Under the pieces are notes generated by a model. It had not been told where the DNA came from. It did not search any database and saw only the letters and a program-made list of their open reading frames with translations. A stretch of DNA of 64,000 nt, taken from Pseudomonas sp. Choline-02u-1. Its GTDB lineage: Bacteria; Pseudomonadota; Gammaproteobacteria; Pseudomonadales; Pseudomonadaceae. The stretch lies in contig NZ_PJBC01000061.1 in assembly GCF_002836515.1 (NCBI RefSeq), positions 1 through 64,000 of the forward strand, in the 5' to 3' direction. Numbering within the stretch: the first letter of the stretch is position 1; each line of letters opens with the position of its first letter. Both the position numbers and the translations under genes were made by a program. This document shows positions 50,270 to 58,997 of this stretch, in pieces.

Positions 50270-50364
50270 CTGTGGGACGGGGCTTGCTCCCGAATGCCAT
50301 TTTTCATTCAACAGTTGAGTTGACTGATCCGACGCATTCGCGAACAAGCCCCCTCCCACAGGGG
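50270..50364. repeat. REP pair inside the cox cluster
   Basis: Two opposed degenerate REP units, ctgtgggacggggcttgctc (from 50270) and gcgaacaagccccctcccac (to about 50360), fill most of the 129 bp between coxA and ctaG. They can form a large hairpin in the transcript, between genes that are otherwise closely packed. Confidence 0.85.
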
Positions 50365-50386
50365 TTCTCGATTGAGGATTGGAACC

Positions 50387-50938
50387 ATGGCTGACTCGAT
50401 CTCGCTGAAGAAACTGGTCACGCGCCTGCTGTTGGTGGTGGTGGCGATGTTCGTCTTCGGCTTCGCCCTGGTGCCGATCTATGACGTGATGTGCAAGGCC
50501 TTCGGCATCAACGGCAAGACCGGCGGCCAGTACGCGGGAGAGCAAGTGGTCGACACCTCGCGCCAGGTGCGCGTGCAGTTTCTCTCGACCAACACCGCCG
50601 ACATGCCGTGGGACTTTTATCCCAAGCATGACGAACTGACCGCCAATCCCGGCGCGGTCAACGAGATGGTGTTCATCGCGCGCAACCCCACCGACAAACC
50701 GATGAGCGCGCAAGCGGTACCGAGCATCGCGCCGAGCAACGCGGCGGCGTTTTTCCACAAGACCGAATGCTTTTGTTTTACCCAGCAGGTGCTGCAACCC
50801 GGTGAACAGATCGAGATGCCCGTGCGTTTCATCGTTGACCGCGACATGCCCAAGGAAGTGAAGCACCTGACGCTGTCCTACACGCTGTTCGATATCACCG
50901 CCCGACATCCACCGGTGGCTGTTAATACCGGCGGTTGA
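50387..50938 (+). CDS. ctaG: Cytochrome c oxidase assembly protein CtaG/Cox11
   Basis: Protein of 183 residues with one N-terminal membrane helix (LLLVVVAMFVFGFALVPIYD) and a periplasmic copper domain. The copper motif is CFCF (KTECFCFTQQVLQPGE), and a further conserved Cys lies in VMCKAFGINGKTGG. It delivers copper to the CuB site of subunit I. GAGGA precedes the ATG. It lies between coxA and coxC, the usual order in pseudomonads. Confidence 0.96.
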   Translation: MADSISLKKLVTRLLLVVVAMFVFGFALVPIYDVMCKAFGINGKTGGQYAGEQVVDTSRQVRVQFLSTNTADMPWDFYPKHDELTANPGAVNEMVFIARNPTDKPMSAQAVPSIAPSNAAAFFHKTECFCFTQQVLQPGEQIEMPVRFIVDRDMPKEVKHLTLSYTLFDITARHPPVAVNTGG

Positions 50939-50963
50939 GCGTGGCCGATAAGGAGAACAATAA

Positions 50964-51851
50964 ATGGCAACTCATGAGCACTATTACGTCCCGGCCCAGA
51001 GCAAATGGCCGATCATCGCCACGCTCGGGATGTTCGTCACCGTGTACGGCCTCGCCACCTGGTTCAACGATCTGAAGGCGGCACGCCCGGATTCCCACGG
51101 CCCGCTGATCTTTTTCGTCGGTGGCCTGCTGCTCGCGTACATGCTGTTCGGCTGGTTCGGTGCGGTGATCAAGGAAAGTCGCGCGGGGCTTTACAGCCCG
51201 CAGCTGGACCGCTCGTTCCGCTGGGGCATGAGCTGGTTCATCTTTTCCGAAGTGATGTTCTTTGTCGCCTTCTTCGGCGCGCTGTTTTATATCCGCACGG
51301 TTTCCGCGCCGGGTCTGGCGGGCGAAGGCAGCAAGGGCGTGTCGCAAATGCTGTGGCCGAATTTCGAGTACGTCTGGCCACTGCTGAACAACCCGGACCC
51401 GAAACTGTTCCCGCCGCCCAAAGACGTTATCAGCCCGTGGGGCCTGCCGCTGATCAACACCATTCTGCTGGTCAGCTCCAGCGTGACCATCACCATCGCC
51501 CACCACGCCTTGAAGAAGGGCCATCGCGGCGCACTGAAATTGTGGCTGGCGATCACCGTGCTGCTGGGCATCGCGTTTTTGGGTTTCCAGGCCGAGGAAT
51601 ACATCCACGCCTACAAAGAGCTGGGGCTGACCCTCGGCTCGGGCATCTACGGCGCGACGTTCTTTATGCTCACCGGATTCCACGGCGCCCACGTGACCAT
51701 CGGCACGATCATTCTGTTCGTGATGCTGATGCGGATCATGAAGGGCCACTTCGACAACGAACACCAGTTCGGCTTCGAAGCAGCGAGCTGGTATTGGCAC
51801 TTCGTCGACGTGGTGTGGATCGGCCTGTTCTTCTTCGTCTATGTGCTCTGA
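50964..51851 (+). CDS. coxC: Cytochrome c oxidase subunit III
   Basis: Protein of 295 residues with seven membrane helices. Family segments: GMSWFIFSEVMFFVAFFGAL, HHALKKGHRGALKLWLAITV, GFHGAHVTIGTIILFVMLM, ASWYWHFVDVVWIGLFFFVY. It stabilises the oxidase and helps proton uptake. AAGGAG lies upstream. It follows ctaG by 25 bp. Confidence 0.96.
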   Translation: MATHEHYYVPAQSKWPIIATLGMFVTVYGLATWFNDLKAARPDSHGPLIFFVGGLLLAYMLFGWFGAVIKESRAGLYSPQLDRSFRWGMSWFIFSEVMFFVAFFGALFYIRTVSAPGLAGEGSKGVSQMLWPNFEYVWPLLNNPDPKLFPPPKDVISPWGLPLINTILLVSSSVTITIAHHALKKGHRGALKLWLAITVLLGIAFLGFQAEEYIHAYKELGLTLGSGIYGATFFMLTGFHGAHVTIGTIILFVMLMRIMKGHFDNEHQFGFEAASWYWHFVDVVWIGLFFFVYVL

Positions 51852-51860
51852 ACGCCGACG

Positions 51861-52064
51861 CTACCAGGGCGCATGCGACACCAACTGGCCGCTGTAGAAA
51901 CCCCAGGCCATCAGGCCGACGGTGAACACGGCCAGTGCCACCCGGACACTCAAGGCGATGACCAGCCGATGGGAGCTGCTGTCGTCCTTGACCAGGAAAA
52001 ACAGGCCGCTGAACAGACTGACGACCGTGGCAATCAGCATCAGGGCGATCGCTGCTTTGAACAT
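51861..52064 (-). CDS. Twin-transmembrane protein (DUF2909)
   Basis: Protein of 67 residues with two membrane helices (AIALMLIATVVSLFSGLFFL and LVIALSVRVALAVFTVGLMA) joined by a short KDDSSSHR loop, as in the DUF2909 family found in cox clusters. It is oriented against the cox genes, 9 bp from the coxC stop, with its start 70 bp before the SURF1 gene. Probably an assembly or stability factor; role unproven. Confidence 0.88.
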   Translation of the reverse strand: MFKAAIALMLIATVVSLFSGLFFLVKDDSSSHRLVIALSVRVALAVFTVGLMAWGFYSGQLVSHAPW

Positions 52065-52134
52065 GGCAAGACTCCGGGGGACAGGCGATGCACTTGAGTA
52101 TAGCGATCGCGATGACTGACTTTATGGCGCGGCC

Positions 52135-52875
52135 ATGAAGCACTTTCGCCCGGGCGTGATCCCCACCGTGGTGGTCGCGTTGTTGCTGCCGCTGATGGTT
52201 GCGCTGGGCTTCTGGCAACTGGGCCGGGGCGCGGAAAAAACCGCGCTGCTGGCCAGTTATGCCGAACGTCGCGTGGCCGAACCGATGGCCAGCAGCGAAC
52301 TCGCAACCAGCGCCGATCCGGCTTATCGCCGCGTGCACCTGCACGGCCAGTTCGACCCCGCCCACACGCTGTTGCTCGACAATCGCCAGCGTGGCGGCAA
52401 GGTCGGCGTCGAATTGCTGCAACCGTTTCAGGATCAACGCAGCGGCCTCTGGCTGCTGGTCAATCGCGGCTGGCTGCCATGGCCCGATCGGCGCGTGCCG
52501 CCGCAATTCACGACACCGGCCGAGGCGCTGACGCTCGACGCCTGGGTCTATGTCGCCCCCGGCGCAACGTTCCAGTTGCACGCCGATCCGGTCAGCGGTG
52601 TCTGGCCGCAAACCATCACCGCCGTCGAACCGGGCAAATTGTGGCAAACCCTGGAGCGCGACGGTTTCGCCTTTGAGCTGCGCGCCGAACCCGGCCCGGC
52701 CAGCTATCAGACCGATTGGCCGGTAGTCGCGATGGGCCCGGAAAAACACCTCGGCTATGCCGTGCAATGGTTTGCCATGGCCACGGCCCTGCTTGGGCTT
52801 TACCTCTATTTGGGCTGGCACAACGCAAAGGAGAAACGCCATGGGAAGCGCCATGAATCCACCCAGCATGTCTGA
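52135..52875 (+). CDS. SURF1 family cytochrome oxidase biogenesis protein
   Basis: Protein of 246 residues with a membrane helix at each end (VIPTVVVALLLPLMVALGFW and QWFAMATALLGLYLYLGWH) enclosing a periplasmic domain. Typical SURF1 words: FWQLGRGAEK, LLLDNRQRGGKVGVELLQPF, LLVNRGWLPWP. It is needed for insertion of haem a into subunit I. Its last 35 bp overlap the next gene. Confidence 0.94.
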   Translation: MKHFRPGVIPTVVVALLLPLMVALGFWQLGRGAEKTALLASYAERRVAEPMASSELATSADPAYRRVHLHGQFDPAHTLLLDNRQRGGKVGVELLQPFQDQRSGLWLLVNRGWLPWPDRRVPPQFTTPAEALTLDAWVYVAPGATFQLHADPVSGVWPQTITAVEPGKLWQTLERDGFAFELRAEPGPASYQTDWPVVAMGPEKHLGYAVQWFAMATALLGLYLYLGWHNAKEKRHGKRHESTQHV

Positions 52876-53434
52876 GGCCAAACCTGCTCCCAGCCGTCGG
52901 CGCGGGCGCATTCAATTGCTGTTGATTGTGCTCGGCGTAGTCGGGCCGATGCTGCTCGCCACCGGCATGTACAAGTTGCAATTCTGGGTGCCGGAAGGAC
53001 GCAGCTACCACGGCGAGCTGATCGGCAACGGCCAGACCCGCGCCGACCTTGGCGTGCAGGCCGATGAGCAGCGCTGGCAGATTCTGGTCACGGCGCCAAA
53101 GGATTGCGCAGTCGACTGCCAGCAACTGGTGTACCTGGCCCGGCAGATCCAGATCAGCCTCGGCCGCGAAGCCGGACGCGCCAGCCATGCGCTCGCCGCC
53201 GCGCAACCATTGAGCGCCGAGTACGCCGGCAAACTCGATCGCGAATACCCGCAACTGCAGCGTTATCCACTGGATGCCGGCGTGTTCGCCAGGACCACCG
53301 GCGACAAAGCCTTGCCGCAGCTGTGGATCGTCGACCCGCACGGCAATCTGGTGCTGCGCTACGAGCCGAACGTGAAGGGCAAGGATCTGCTCAACGACCT
53401 GCGTCATCTGCTGAAACTGTCGAACATCGGATAA
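52841..53434 (+). CDS. Membrane-anchored thioredoxin-like protein with CX3C motif in the cox cluster
   Basis: Protein of 197 residues. The start MGSAMNPPSMSEAKPAPSRR follows AAAGGAG at 8 bp and lies inside the end of the SURF1 gene. One membrane helix (RIQLLLIVLGVVGPMLLATG), then a periplasmic domain with CAVDC (CX3C, residues near 88) and a C-terminal strand PQLWIVDPHGNLVLRYE typical of thioredoxin-fold/Sco proteins. The CX3C pattern equals the copper site of Sco. PA0111-like by position. A role in copper handling or thiol reduction for CuA is inferred. Confidence 0.78.
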   Translation: MGSAMNPPSMSEAKPAPSRRRGRIQLLLIVLGVVGPMLLATGMYKLQFWVPEGRSYHGELIGNGQTRADLGVQADEQRWQILVTAPKDCAVDCQQLVYLARQIQISLGREAGRASHALAAAQPLSAEYAGKLDREYPQLQRYPLDAGVFARTTGDKALPQLWIVDPHGNLVLRYEPNVKGKDLLNDLRHLLKLSNIG

Positions 53435-53444
53435 GGGCATCGTC

Positions 53445-54524
53445 ATGGCCAAACCTGGATTTCGCCTCGCGCTGTTTGCCACCCTGCTGGCACTGATTGT
53501 GGTGCTGCTCGGCGCCTATACGCGCCTGACCCACGCAGGCCTCGGCTGCCCCGACTGGCCGGGCTGCTACGGGTTTATCAGCGTGCCGAAAAGCGAGGCG
53601 CAACTGGCCCATGCCGAACTGCATTTCCCGGATGCGCCAGTGGAGGCGCACAAGGGCTGGAACGAGATGATCCACCGCTATTTCGCCGGCACCCTCGGGT
53701 TGCTGATTTCGGTATTGGCCGGGCGCGCCTGGGTAAACCGGCGCCATCCGGGCCAACCGGTGAAACTGCCGCTGTTTCTGCTGGCGGTGGTCATCGCTCA
53801 GGCCGCATTCGGCATGTGGACGGTGACGCTCAAGCTCTGGCCGCAAGTGGTTACCGGGCATTTGCTCGGCGGCTTCGCCACGTTGAGTCTGCTGTTTCTG
53901 TTGACGCTGAGGTTGTCCGGCGTGCTGCCGGCACTGACGGTGCCCAAACGCCTGCAATATTGGGCGACGGCGGGGCTGCTGTTGGTAATCGGCCAGATTG
54001 CGCTGGGCGGCTGGGTCAGCTCCAACTACGCAGCGGTGGCCTGCATCGACTTCCCCACCTGCCACGGCCAATGGCTGCCGCCGGCGGACTTCGCCAATGG
54101 CTTTCATCTGACCCAGCACATCGGCCCGAACTATCTCGGCGGCCAACTGGACAGCGACGCGCGCACGGCGATTCATCTGACACACCGCATCGGCGCTTTG
54201 CTGGTGACAGTCGTGCTGCTCGGTCTGGCCTGGCAATTGAAGGTGGTGGGCATGACGCGTCTGGCTGGCTTGCTGCTGATCGCCCTCGCCGCGCAGATCG
54301 CCCTCGGTATCAGTAACGTGCTGTTTCATCTGCCGCTGCCAGTGGCCGTCGCCCACAACGCCGGCGGTGCGGCGCTGTTGCTGACCTTGGTATTGGTCAA
54401 TTACCACGCGCGCACCAGTCTGCTGCGGGTGACCCAACCGGTGCTGGCGCGCTGGCGCTTGGGTGCGCACAAACCTGCCGTCGCGCCCATCGCATTGAAA
54501 GGAGAAACGCCATGGCGAGTCTGA
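53445..54524 (+). CDS. ctaA: Haem A synthase (Cox15/CtaA)
   Basis: Protein of 359 residues with eight membrane helices. Conserved histidines that bind haem lie in YTRLTHAGLGCPDWPGCYGF, WNEMIHRYFAGTLG, HLTHRIGALLVTVVL and AHNAGGAALLLT. The cysteine pairs (LGCPDWPGCYG, ACIDFPTCHG) are typical of the family. It hydroxylates the haem o methyl group to give haem a. Its 3' end overlaps cyoE by 13 bp. Confidence 0.95.
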   Translation: MAKPGFRLALFATLLALIVVLLGAYTRLTHAGLGCPDWPGCYGFISVPKSEAQLAHAELHFPDAPVEAHKGWNEMIHRYFAGTLGLLISVLAGRAWVNRRHPGQPVKLPLFLLAVVIAQAAFGMWTVTLKLWPQVVTGHLLGGFATLSLLFLLTLRLSGVLPALTVPKRLQYWATAGLLLVIGQIALGGWVSSNYAAVACIDFPTCHGQWLPPADFANGFHLTQHIGPNYLGGQLDSDARTAIHLTHRIGALLVTVVLLGLAWQLKVVGMTRLAGLLLIALAAQIALGISNVLFHLPLPVAVAHNAGGAALLLTLVLVNYHARTSLLRVTQPVLARWRLGAHKPAVAPIALKGETPWRV

Positions 54525-55411
54525 TCGGCGAACGTGCGACGCAAGCGCTGTGGCGCGATTATCTGGAGCTGACCAAGCCGAAAGTCGTGGTGCTGATGCT
54601 GATCACCTCGCTGGTCGGCATGTTCCTCGCCACCCGAGCGGGCGTGCCGTGGACGGTGCTGGTTTTTGGAAATCTGGGCATTGCCTTGTGCGCCGGCGGT
54701 GCGGCGGCCGTCAATCATGTGGTCGATCGGCGCATCGATGCGGTGATGGCGCGCACGCACAAACGGCCACTGGCCGAAGGCCGGGTTTCACCTGCGGCGG
54801 CGCTGACATTTGCGTTGCTGCTGGCGTTGCTCGGCCAGGCGCTGCTGCTGACGTTCACCAATCAATTGACCGCATGGCTGACCCTCGCCTCGCTGCTCGG
54901 CTACGCGGTGATCTACACCGGCTTCCTCAAACGCGCGACGCCGCAGAACATCGTCATCGGCGGCCTCGCTGGCGCCGCCCCGCCGCTGCTCGGCTGGACC
55001 GCCGCCACCGGCCATGTCAGCGCCGAACCGTTGCTGCTGGTGCTGATCATCTTCGCCTGGACCCCGCCACATTTCTGGGCGCTGGCGATTCATCGCAAGG
55101 AGGAATACGCCAAGGCCGACATTCCGATGCTGCCGGTGACCCACGGCGAGCACTACACCAAAGTGCACATTCTGCTGTACACCTTCGCGCTGCTGGCGGT
55201 GAGTCTGCTGCCGTACGTGATTCACATGAGCGGCGTGCTGTATCTGGTCTGTGCGCTGGCGTTGGGCGCGAGGTTTCTGCAATGGGCCGTGGTGCTGTAC
55301 CGTGGCACTCGGCCGCACGCGGCGATCAACACCTTCAAGTACTCTATTTATTACTTGTTCCTGTTGTTCATCGCCCTGCTCGTAGACCACTACTTACTGT
55401 TGAACCTATGA
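54512..55411 (+). CDS. cyoE: Protohaem IX farnesyltransferase (haem O synthase)
   Basis: Protein of 299 residues, a UbiA-superfamily prenyltransferase with about nine helices. The prenyl-phosphate binding motif is NHVVDRRIDAVMARTHKRPL and the second site is AIHRKEEYAKADIPMLPV. It adds farnesyl to haem b to give haem o, the substrate of CtaA. The ribosome site AAAGGAG is the same as before the CX3C gene. Its stop overlaps the sco start (ATGA). Confidence 0.96.
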   Translation: MASLIGERATQALWRDYLELTKPKVVVLMLITSLVGMFLATRAGVPWTVLVFGNLGIALCAGGAAAVNHVVDRRIDAVMARTHKRPLAEGRVSPAAALTFALLLALLGQALLLTFTNQLTAWLTLASLLGYAVIYTGFLKRATPQNIVIGGLAGAAPPLLGWTAATGHVSAEPLLLVLIIFAWTPPHFWALAIHRKEEYAKADIPMLPVTHGEHYTKVHILLYTFALLAVSLLPYVIHMSGVLYLVCALALGARFLQWAVVLYRGTRPHAAINTFKYSIYYLFLLFIALLVDHYLLLNL

Positions 55412-56043
55412 CCCGAACCCAGAAAACCGTCTTCATCCTCGCTGCCGTGATCGCACTGATTCTCGGGCTTACCGTCAACAAGGTGCTGAGCGGTAAAGGT
55501 CAGGGCGACCCGACTGCGCTGATCGACGCCGGGATCATCCTGCTGCCACAGAGCCGCAATCTGCCGGACGTGACCATGACCGATCAGGACGGCAAACCGG
55601 TGGCGATCGATGAGTTGAAAGGCAAGTGGAGTCTGTTGTTCTTCGGCTACACCTTCTGCCCGGACATCTGCCCGACCACCCTGGCGCAACTGCGGCAGAT
55701 CAAGAGTGAACTGCCGAAAGAGGCTGTGGATAAATTGCAGATCGTGCTGGTCAGCGTTGACCCCAACCGCGATACGCCGAAACAGCTGAAGCAGTATCTG
55801 GGCTACTTCGATCCGCAGTTCGTTGGCCTGACGCCAACGTCGATCGAAGAGCTGCAAACAGTCGCGAATGCAGTGAGCATTCCGTTCATTCCCGCCGATA
55901 CCAGCAAGCCGAATTACACCGTCGATCACAGTGGCAACCTGGCCGTGATCGGCCCGGACGGCACGCAGCGCGGGTTCATTCGGGCGCCGCTGAATAACGC
56001 CAAACTGGTGGCGCAGTTGCCGGGGATGCTTAACCGCAAGTAG
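55408..56043 (+). CDS. SCO1/SenC family copper chaperone
   Basis: Protein of 211 residues with an N-terminal membrane anchor (TVFILAAVIALILGLTVNK) and a thioredoxin-fold domain. The copper ligands are CX3C (FGYTFCPDICPTTLAQLR) and a His in YTVDHSGNLAVIG. It delivers copper to the CuA centre of CoxB. Translationally coupled to cyoE; last gene of the cluster. Confidence 0.95.
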   Translation: MTRTQKTVFILAAVIALILGLTVNKVLSGKGQGDPTALIDAGIILLPQSRNLPDVTMTDQDGKPVAIDELKGKWSLLFFGYTFCPDICPTTLAQLRQIKSELPKEAVDKLQIVLVSVDPNRDTPKQLKQYLGYFDPQFVGLTPTSIEELQTVANAVSIPFIPADTSKPNYTVDHSGNLAVIGPDGTQRGFIRAPLNNAKLVAQLPGMLNRK

Positions 56044-56060
56044 TGACACCACTGATCCAG

Positions 56061-56152
56061 TGTGGGAGCGGGCTTGCTCGCGAATGCGGTGGCTCAGATG
56101 AAGAAATGCTGGCTGATACACCGCTTTCGCGAGCAAGCCCGCTCCCACAGGG
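56061..56152. repeat. REP pair (inverted)
   Basis: Units tgtgggagcgggcttgctcg (from 56061) and cgagcaagcccgctcccaca (to about 56150) are exact mirror copies separated by a variable centre. They lie between the convergent sco and metQ genes. Confidence 0.9.
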
Positions 56153-56168
56153 ACGGTGTTTCAGGCAC

Positions 56169-56202
56169 AAAAAAGGGGACGCTCATGGCGTCCCCTTTTT
56201 CA
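56169..56202. terminator. Bidirectional rho-independent terminator between sco and metQ
   Basis: Twelve-bp stem (aaaaggggacgc / gcgtcccctttt) with a five-base loop, A run on the left and T run on the right. It can end both the metNIQ operon and the cox cluster transcript. Confidence 0.93.
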
Positions 56203-56217
56203 TTGCCGCCGCCCCGA

Positions 56218-56988
56218 TCAGAACGCCGGCAACACCGCGCCTTTGTACTTCTCGGTGATGAACTTTTTCACTTCCGGCGTGTGCAGCGCAGCCGCCAGTT
56301 TCTTCATCGCGTCGCTGTCCTTGTTGTCCGCGCGGGACACGAGGATGTTCACGTACGGCGAGTCGTTGCCTTCGATCACCAGCGCATCCTTGGACGGATC
56401 GAGCTTGGCTTCCAGCGCGTAGTTGGTGTTGATCAGCGCCAGATCGACCTGGGTCAGCACGCGCGGGATGGTCGCGGCTTCCAGCTCACGGAATTTCAGG
56501 TCTTTCGGGTTCTGCGCGATGTCCTTGATGGTCGACAGGATGTTGGTCGGGTCTTTCAGGGTGATCACGCCAGCCTTGGCCAGCAGCAACAGCGCACGGC
56601 CGCCATTGGTGGCGTCGTTCGGGATCACCACGTTGGCGCCGCCCGGCAGGTCCTTCAGATCCTTGAGCTTGCTCGAGTACGCGCCCAGCGGCTCCAGGTG
56701 TACACCCGTCACGGCTACGAGATCGGTGCCCTTGGCCTTGTTGAATTCATCGAGATACGGCTGGTGCTGGAAGAAGTTGGCGTCCAGACGCTTTTCCGCG
56801 ACCTGTACGTTCGGCTGAATGTAATCAGTGAAGACCTTGACCTTCAGATCCACGCCTTCTTTGGCCAGGGCCGGTTTGACGAATTCAAGGATTTCCGCGT
56901 GCGGCACCGGAGTGGCGGCAACGGTCAAGGTTTCGGCGTGGGCCGAGAATGCTGCGACGGCAGCGAAAGCAGCGATCAGTTTTTTCAT
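56218..56988 (-). CDS. metQ: Methionine ABC transporter substrate-binding protein
   Basis: Protein of 256 residues of the NlpA/MetQ family. The signal peptide (MKKLIAAFAAVAAFSAHAET) has no lipobox cysteine, so it is a soluble periplasmic protein. Typical words: VAATPVPHAEILEFVKPALA, FFQHQPYLDEFNK, IPNDATNGGRALLLLAKAG. It delivers methionine to MetI-MetN. Third gene of metN-metI-metQ, 65 bp after metI. Confidence 0.93.
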   Translation of the reverse strand: MKKLIAAFAAVAAFSAHAETLTVAATPVPHAEILEFVKPALAKEGVDLKVKVFTDYIQPNVQVAEKRLDANFFQHQPYLDEFNKAKGTDLVAVTGVHLEPLGAYSSKLKDLKDLPGGANVVIPNDATNGGRALLLLAKAGVITLKDPTNILSTIKDIAQNPKDLKFRELEAATIPRVLTQVDLALINTNYALEAKLDPSKDALVIEGNDSPYVNILVSRADNKDSDAMKKLAAALHTPEVKKFITEKYKGAVLPAF

Positions 56989-57053
56989 TCAGCTAACTCC
57001 TTTTCCGGCGCCCGCCAGCGTGCGGCCAGCGCCTCATTGATGACCAGAACCGA

Positions 57054-57728
57054 TTATTTGCGCGAGAAATGCACGACCAGACGATCGCCCACCATTTGCA
57101 GCACTTGCACAAGGATCAACAGCAGCACAACGGTGACGATCATCACGTCGGTCTGGAAACGCTGGTAGCCGAAACGGATCGCCAGGTCGCCCAGACCACC
57201 GGCGCCGACCACACCGGCCATCGCCGTGTAGGACACCAGTGTAATCGCTGTCACCGTAATCGCTGCGAAGATGCCCGGACGCGCTTCCGGCAGCAAGGCG
57301 TTCATGATGATCTGCCGCGTGGTCGCGCCCATCGACTGGGTGGCTTCGATGATGCCGCGATCGACCTCACGCAAAGCGGTTTCCACCAGCCGCGCGAAGA
57401 ACGGCGTAGCGCCCACCACCAGCGGCGGAATCGCACCGGCCACGCCCAGCGAAGTGCCGGTGATCAGCACCGTGAACGGGATCATCACGATCAGCAGGAT
57501 GATGAACGGCAGCGAACGCAGGATATTCACCGCCAGCGACATGATCGCGTACAGACCACGGTTTTCCAGCAACTGGCGCGGGCTGCAAAGAAACAGCAGC
57601 ACACCCAGCGGCAAGCCGAGCAGCACGGTGAACAACAGCGAACCGCCGAGCATCAGCATCGTGTCGCCGGTGGCCAGCCAGATTTCGTACCAGTCGATAT
57701 TGGTGAAGAAACTGATCAGGTCTTCCAT
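57054..57728 (-). CDS. metI: Methionine ABC transporter permease
   Basis: Protein of 224 residues with five membrane helices. The ABC-contact loop is EVDRGIIEATQSMGATTRQI, and other family words are VPFIILL-like LPFIILLIVMIPFTVLI and YTAMAGVVGAGGLGDLAIRF. It forms the dimeric channel. Its start overlaps the metN stop by one base (TAATG). Confidence 0.95.
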   Translation of the reverse strand: MEDLISFFTNIDWYEIWLATGDTMLMLGGSLLFTVLLGLPLGVLLFLCSPRQLLENRGLYAIMSLAVNILRSLPFIILLIVMIPFTVLITGTSLGVAGAIPPLVVGATPFFARLVETALREVDRGIIEATQSMGATTRQIIMNALLPEARPGIFAAITVTAITLVSYTAMAGVVGAGGLGDLAIRFGYQRFQTDVMIVTVVLLLILVQVLQMVGDRLVVHFSRK

Positions 57729-58735
57729 TAGCGCAATACCTCCATGTGAACGTCAGCGGCGGTGAAGCGGGCGAACGCCGCTTCCATGTCGCCACCGGTG
57801 ACGGCGAGGGTCAATTGCCCGTAGGGAATGTCTTTGATGCGGTCGATGCGACCGGCAAGGATGCTGTAGTCGACGCCGGTTTCCCGGGCGACGGTACCGA
57901 GCAACGGCGCGTAGGTCGCTTCGCCCTGGAAGGTCAGACGCACGATCCGCCCCGGCACATGGGCGAAATCGTCACGCTGCTCGCTCTCGTCGATCTGCTC
58001 GCTTTCCTGCACGAAACGCTTGGTGGTCGGGTGCTGTGGATGCAGGAACACGTCGGCCACCGAACCCTGCTCGACGATCACCCCGGCGTCCATCACCGCG
58101 ACCTGATCGCAGACGCGACGGATCACGTCCATCTCATGGGTGATCAGGACGATGGTCAGTTTCAGTTCGCGGTTGATCTCGGCCAGCAATTGCAAAACCG
58201 AGGCGGTGGTCTGCGGGTCGAGGGCGCTGGTGGCCTCGTCGCACAGCAGAATCTTTGGCTTGGTCGCCAGGGCGCGGGCGATGCCGACGCGCTGCTTCTG
58301 GCCGCCGGACAGTTGCGCCGGGTACTTTTTCGCGTGGTCGGACAGACCGACCCGCGCCAGCAACTCGGCCACGCGCTGGTTGATTTCACTGCTCGACAGC
58401 TCACCGGCCAGGGTCAGCGGCAAGGCAACGTTGTCGGCGACAGTCTTGGAGGCGAGCAGGTTGAAGTGCTGGAAGATCATCCCGACCTGCTGGCGGAAAC
58501 GGCGCAGGCCGTTGGCGTCCAGTGCGGTGACTTCTTCGCCATCGACGATGATCTTGCCGCCACTGCAATCTTCCAGGCGATTGATCAGACGCAGCAGGGT
58601 ACTTTTGCCCGCACCGGAATGGCCAATCAGGCCGAACACCTGACCGTTCTCGATGGCGAGACTGGTCGGGTGCAGCGCGGGAATATCCTTACCGGCGACG
58701 CGGTAAGTCTTGTGGACGTTTTGAAACTCGATCAC
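57728..58735 (-). CDS. metN: Methionine ABC transporter ATP-binding protein
   Basis: Protein of 335 residues. Walker A GHSGAGKST (residues 38-46), signature LSGGQKQRVGIARAL, Walker B ILLCDEATSALD, and a C-terminal NIL domain (about residues 260-335) that inhibits transport when methionine binds. It powers D/L-methionine uptake with MetI and MetQ. First gene of the operon. Confidence 0.95.
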   Translation of the reverse strand: MIEFQNVHKTYRVAGKDIPALHPTSLAIENGQVFGLIGHSGAGKSTLLRLINRLEDCSGGKIIVDGEEVTALDANGLRRFRQQVGMIFQHFNLLASKTVADNVALPLTLAGELSSSEINQRVAELLARVGLSDHAKKYPAQLSGGQKQRVGIARALATKPKILLCDEATSALDPQTTASVLQLLAEINRELKLTIVLITHEMDVIRRVCDQVAVMDAGVIVEQGSVADVFLHPQHPTTKRFVQESEQIDESEQRDDFAHVPGRIVRLTFQGEATYAPLLGTVARETGVDYSILAGRIDRIKDIPYGQLTLAVTGGDMEAAFARFTAADVHMEVLR

Positions 58736-58997
58736 GTAGCGAACCTTGTGGGGCGCGTTGGAAAAGGATCAGCGGTTAGCCGGGCGCGCATTTTAGCCTG
58801 TCCGTATAGAGGTTCTTAGCATTTATTTCGCAATTAACCTTCAATTTGGCAATAACGCGATCAAAGGTCAGATAAACGGAACGGCTGAAACGCTCATCAG
58901 TCACTAAGTAAGCGACTTGAAACCCTGGGTGCCGTGCCCGGGAATCACTCAAGGGTCTTCGGAAGGCATCCGGGGCCAAACGAGGAGTTTACGTCTG
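58736..58997. promoter_or_regulatory. Divergent metN/katE upstream region
   Basis: 262 bp with no gene. The centre is AT-rich (atttatttcgcaattaacct near 58822), suitable for promoters of metN and katE. No riboswitch-like fold was recognised. Confidence 0.5.

Noticed and set aside
54550..56043. Open frame of 497 codons spanning cyoE and sco
   Set aside because: Only its last 211 codons (from 55408) are the real sco gene. The earlier part is an out-of-frame reading of cyoE.
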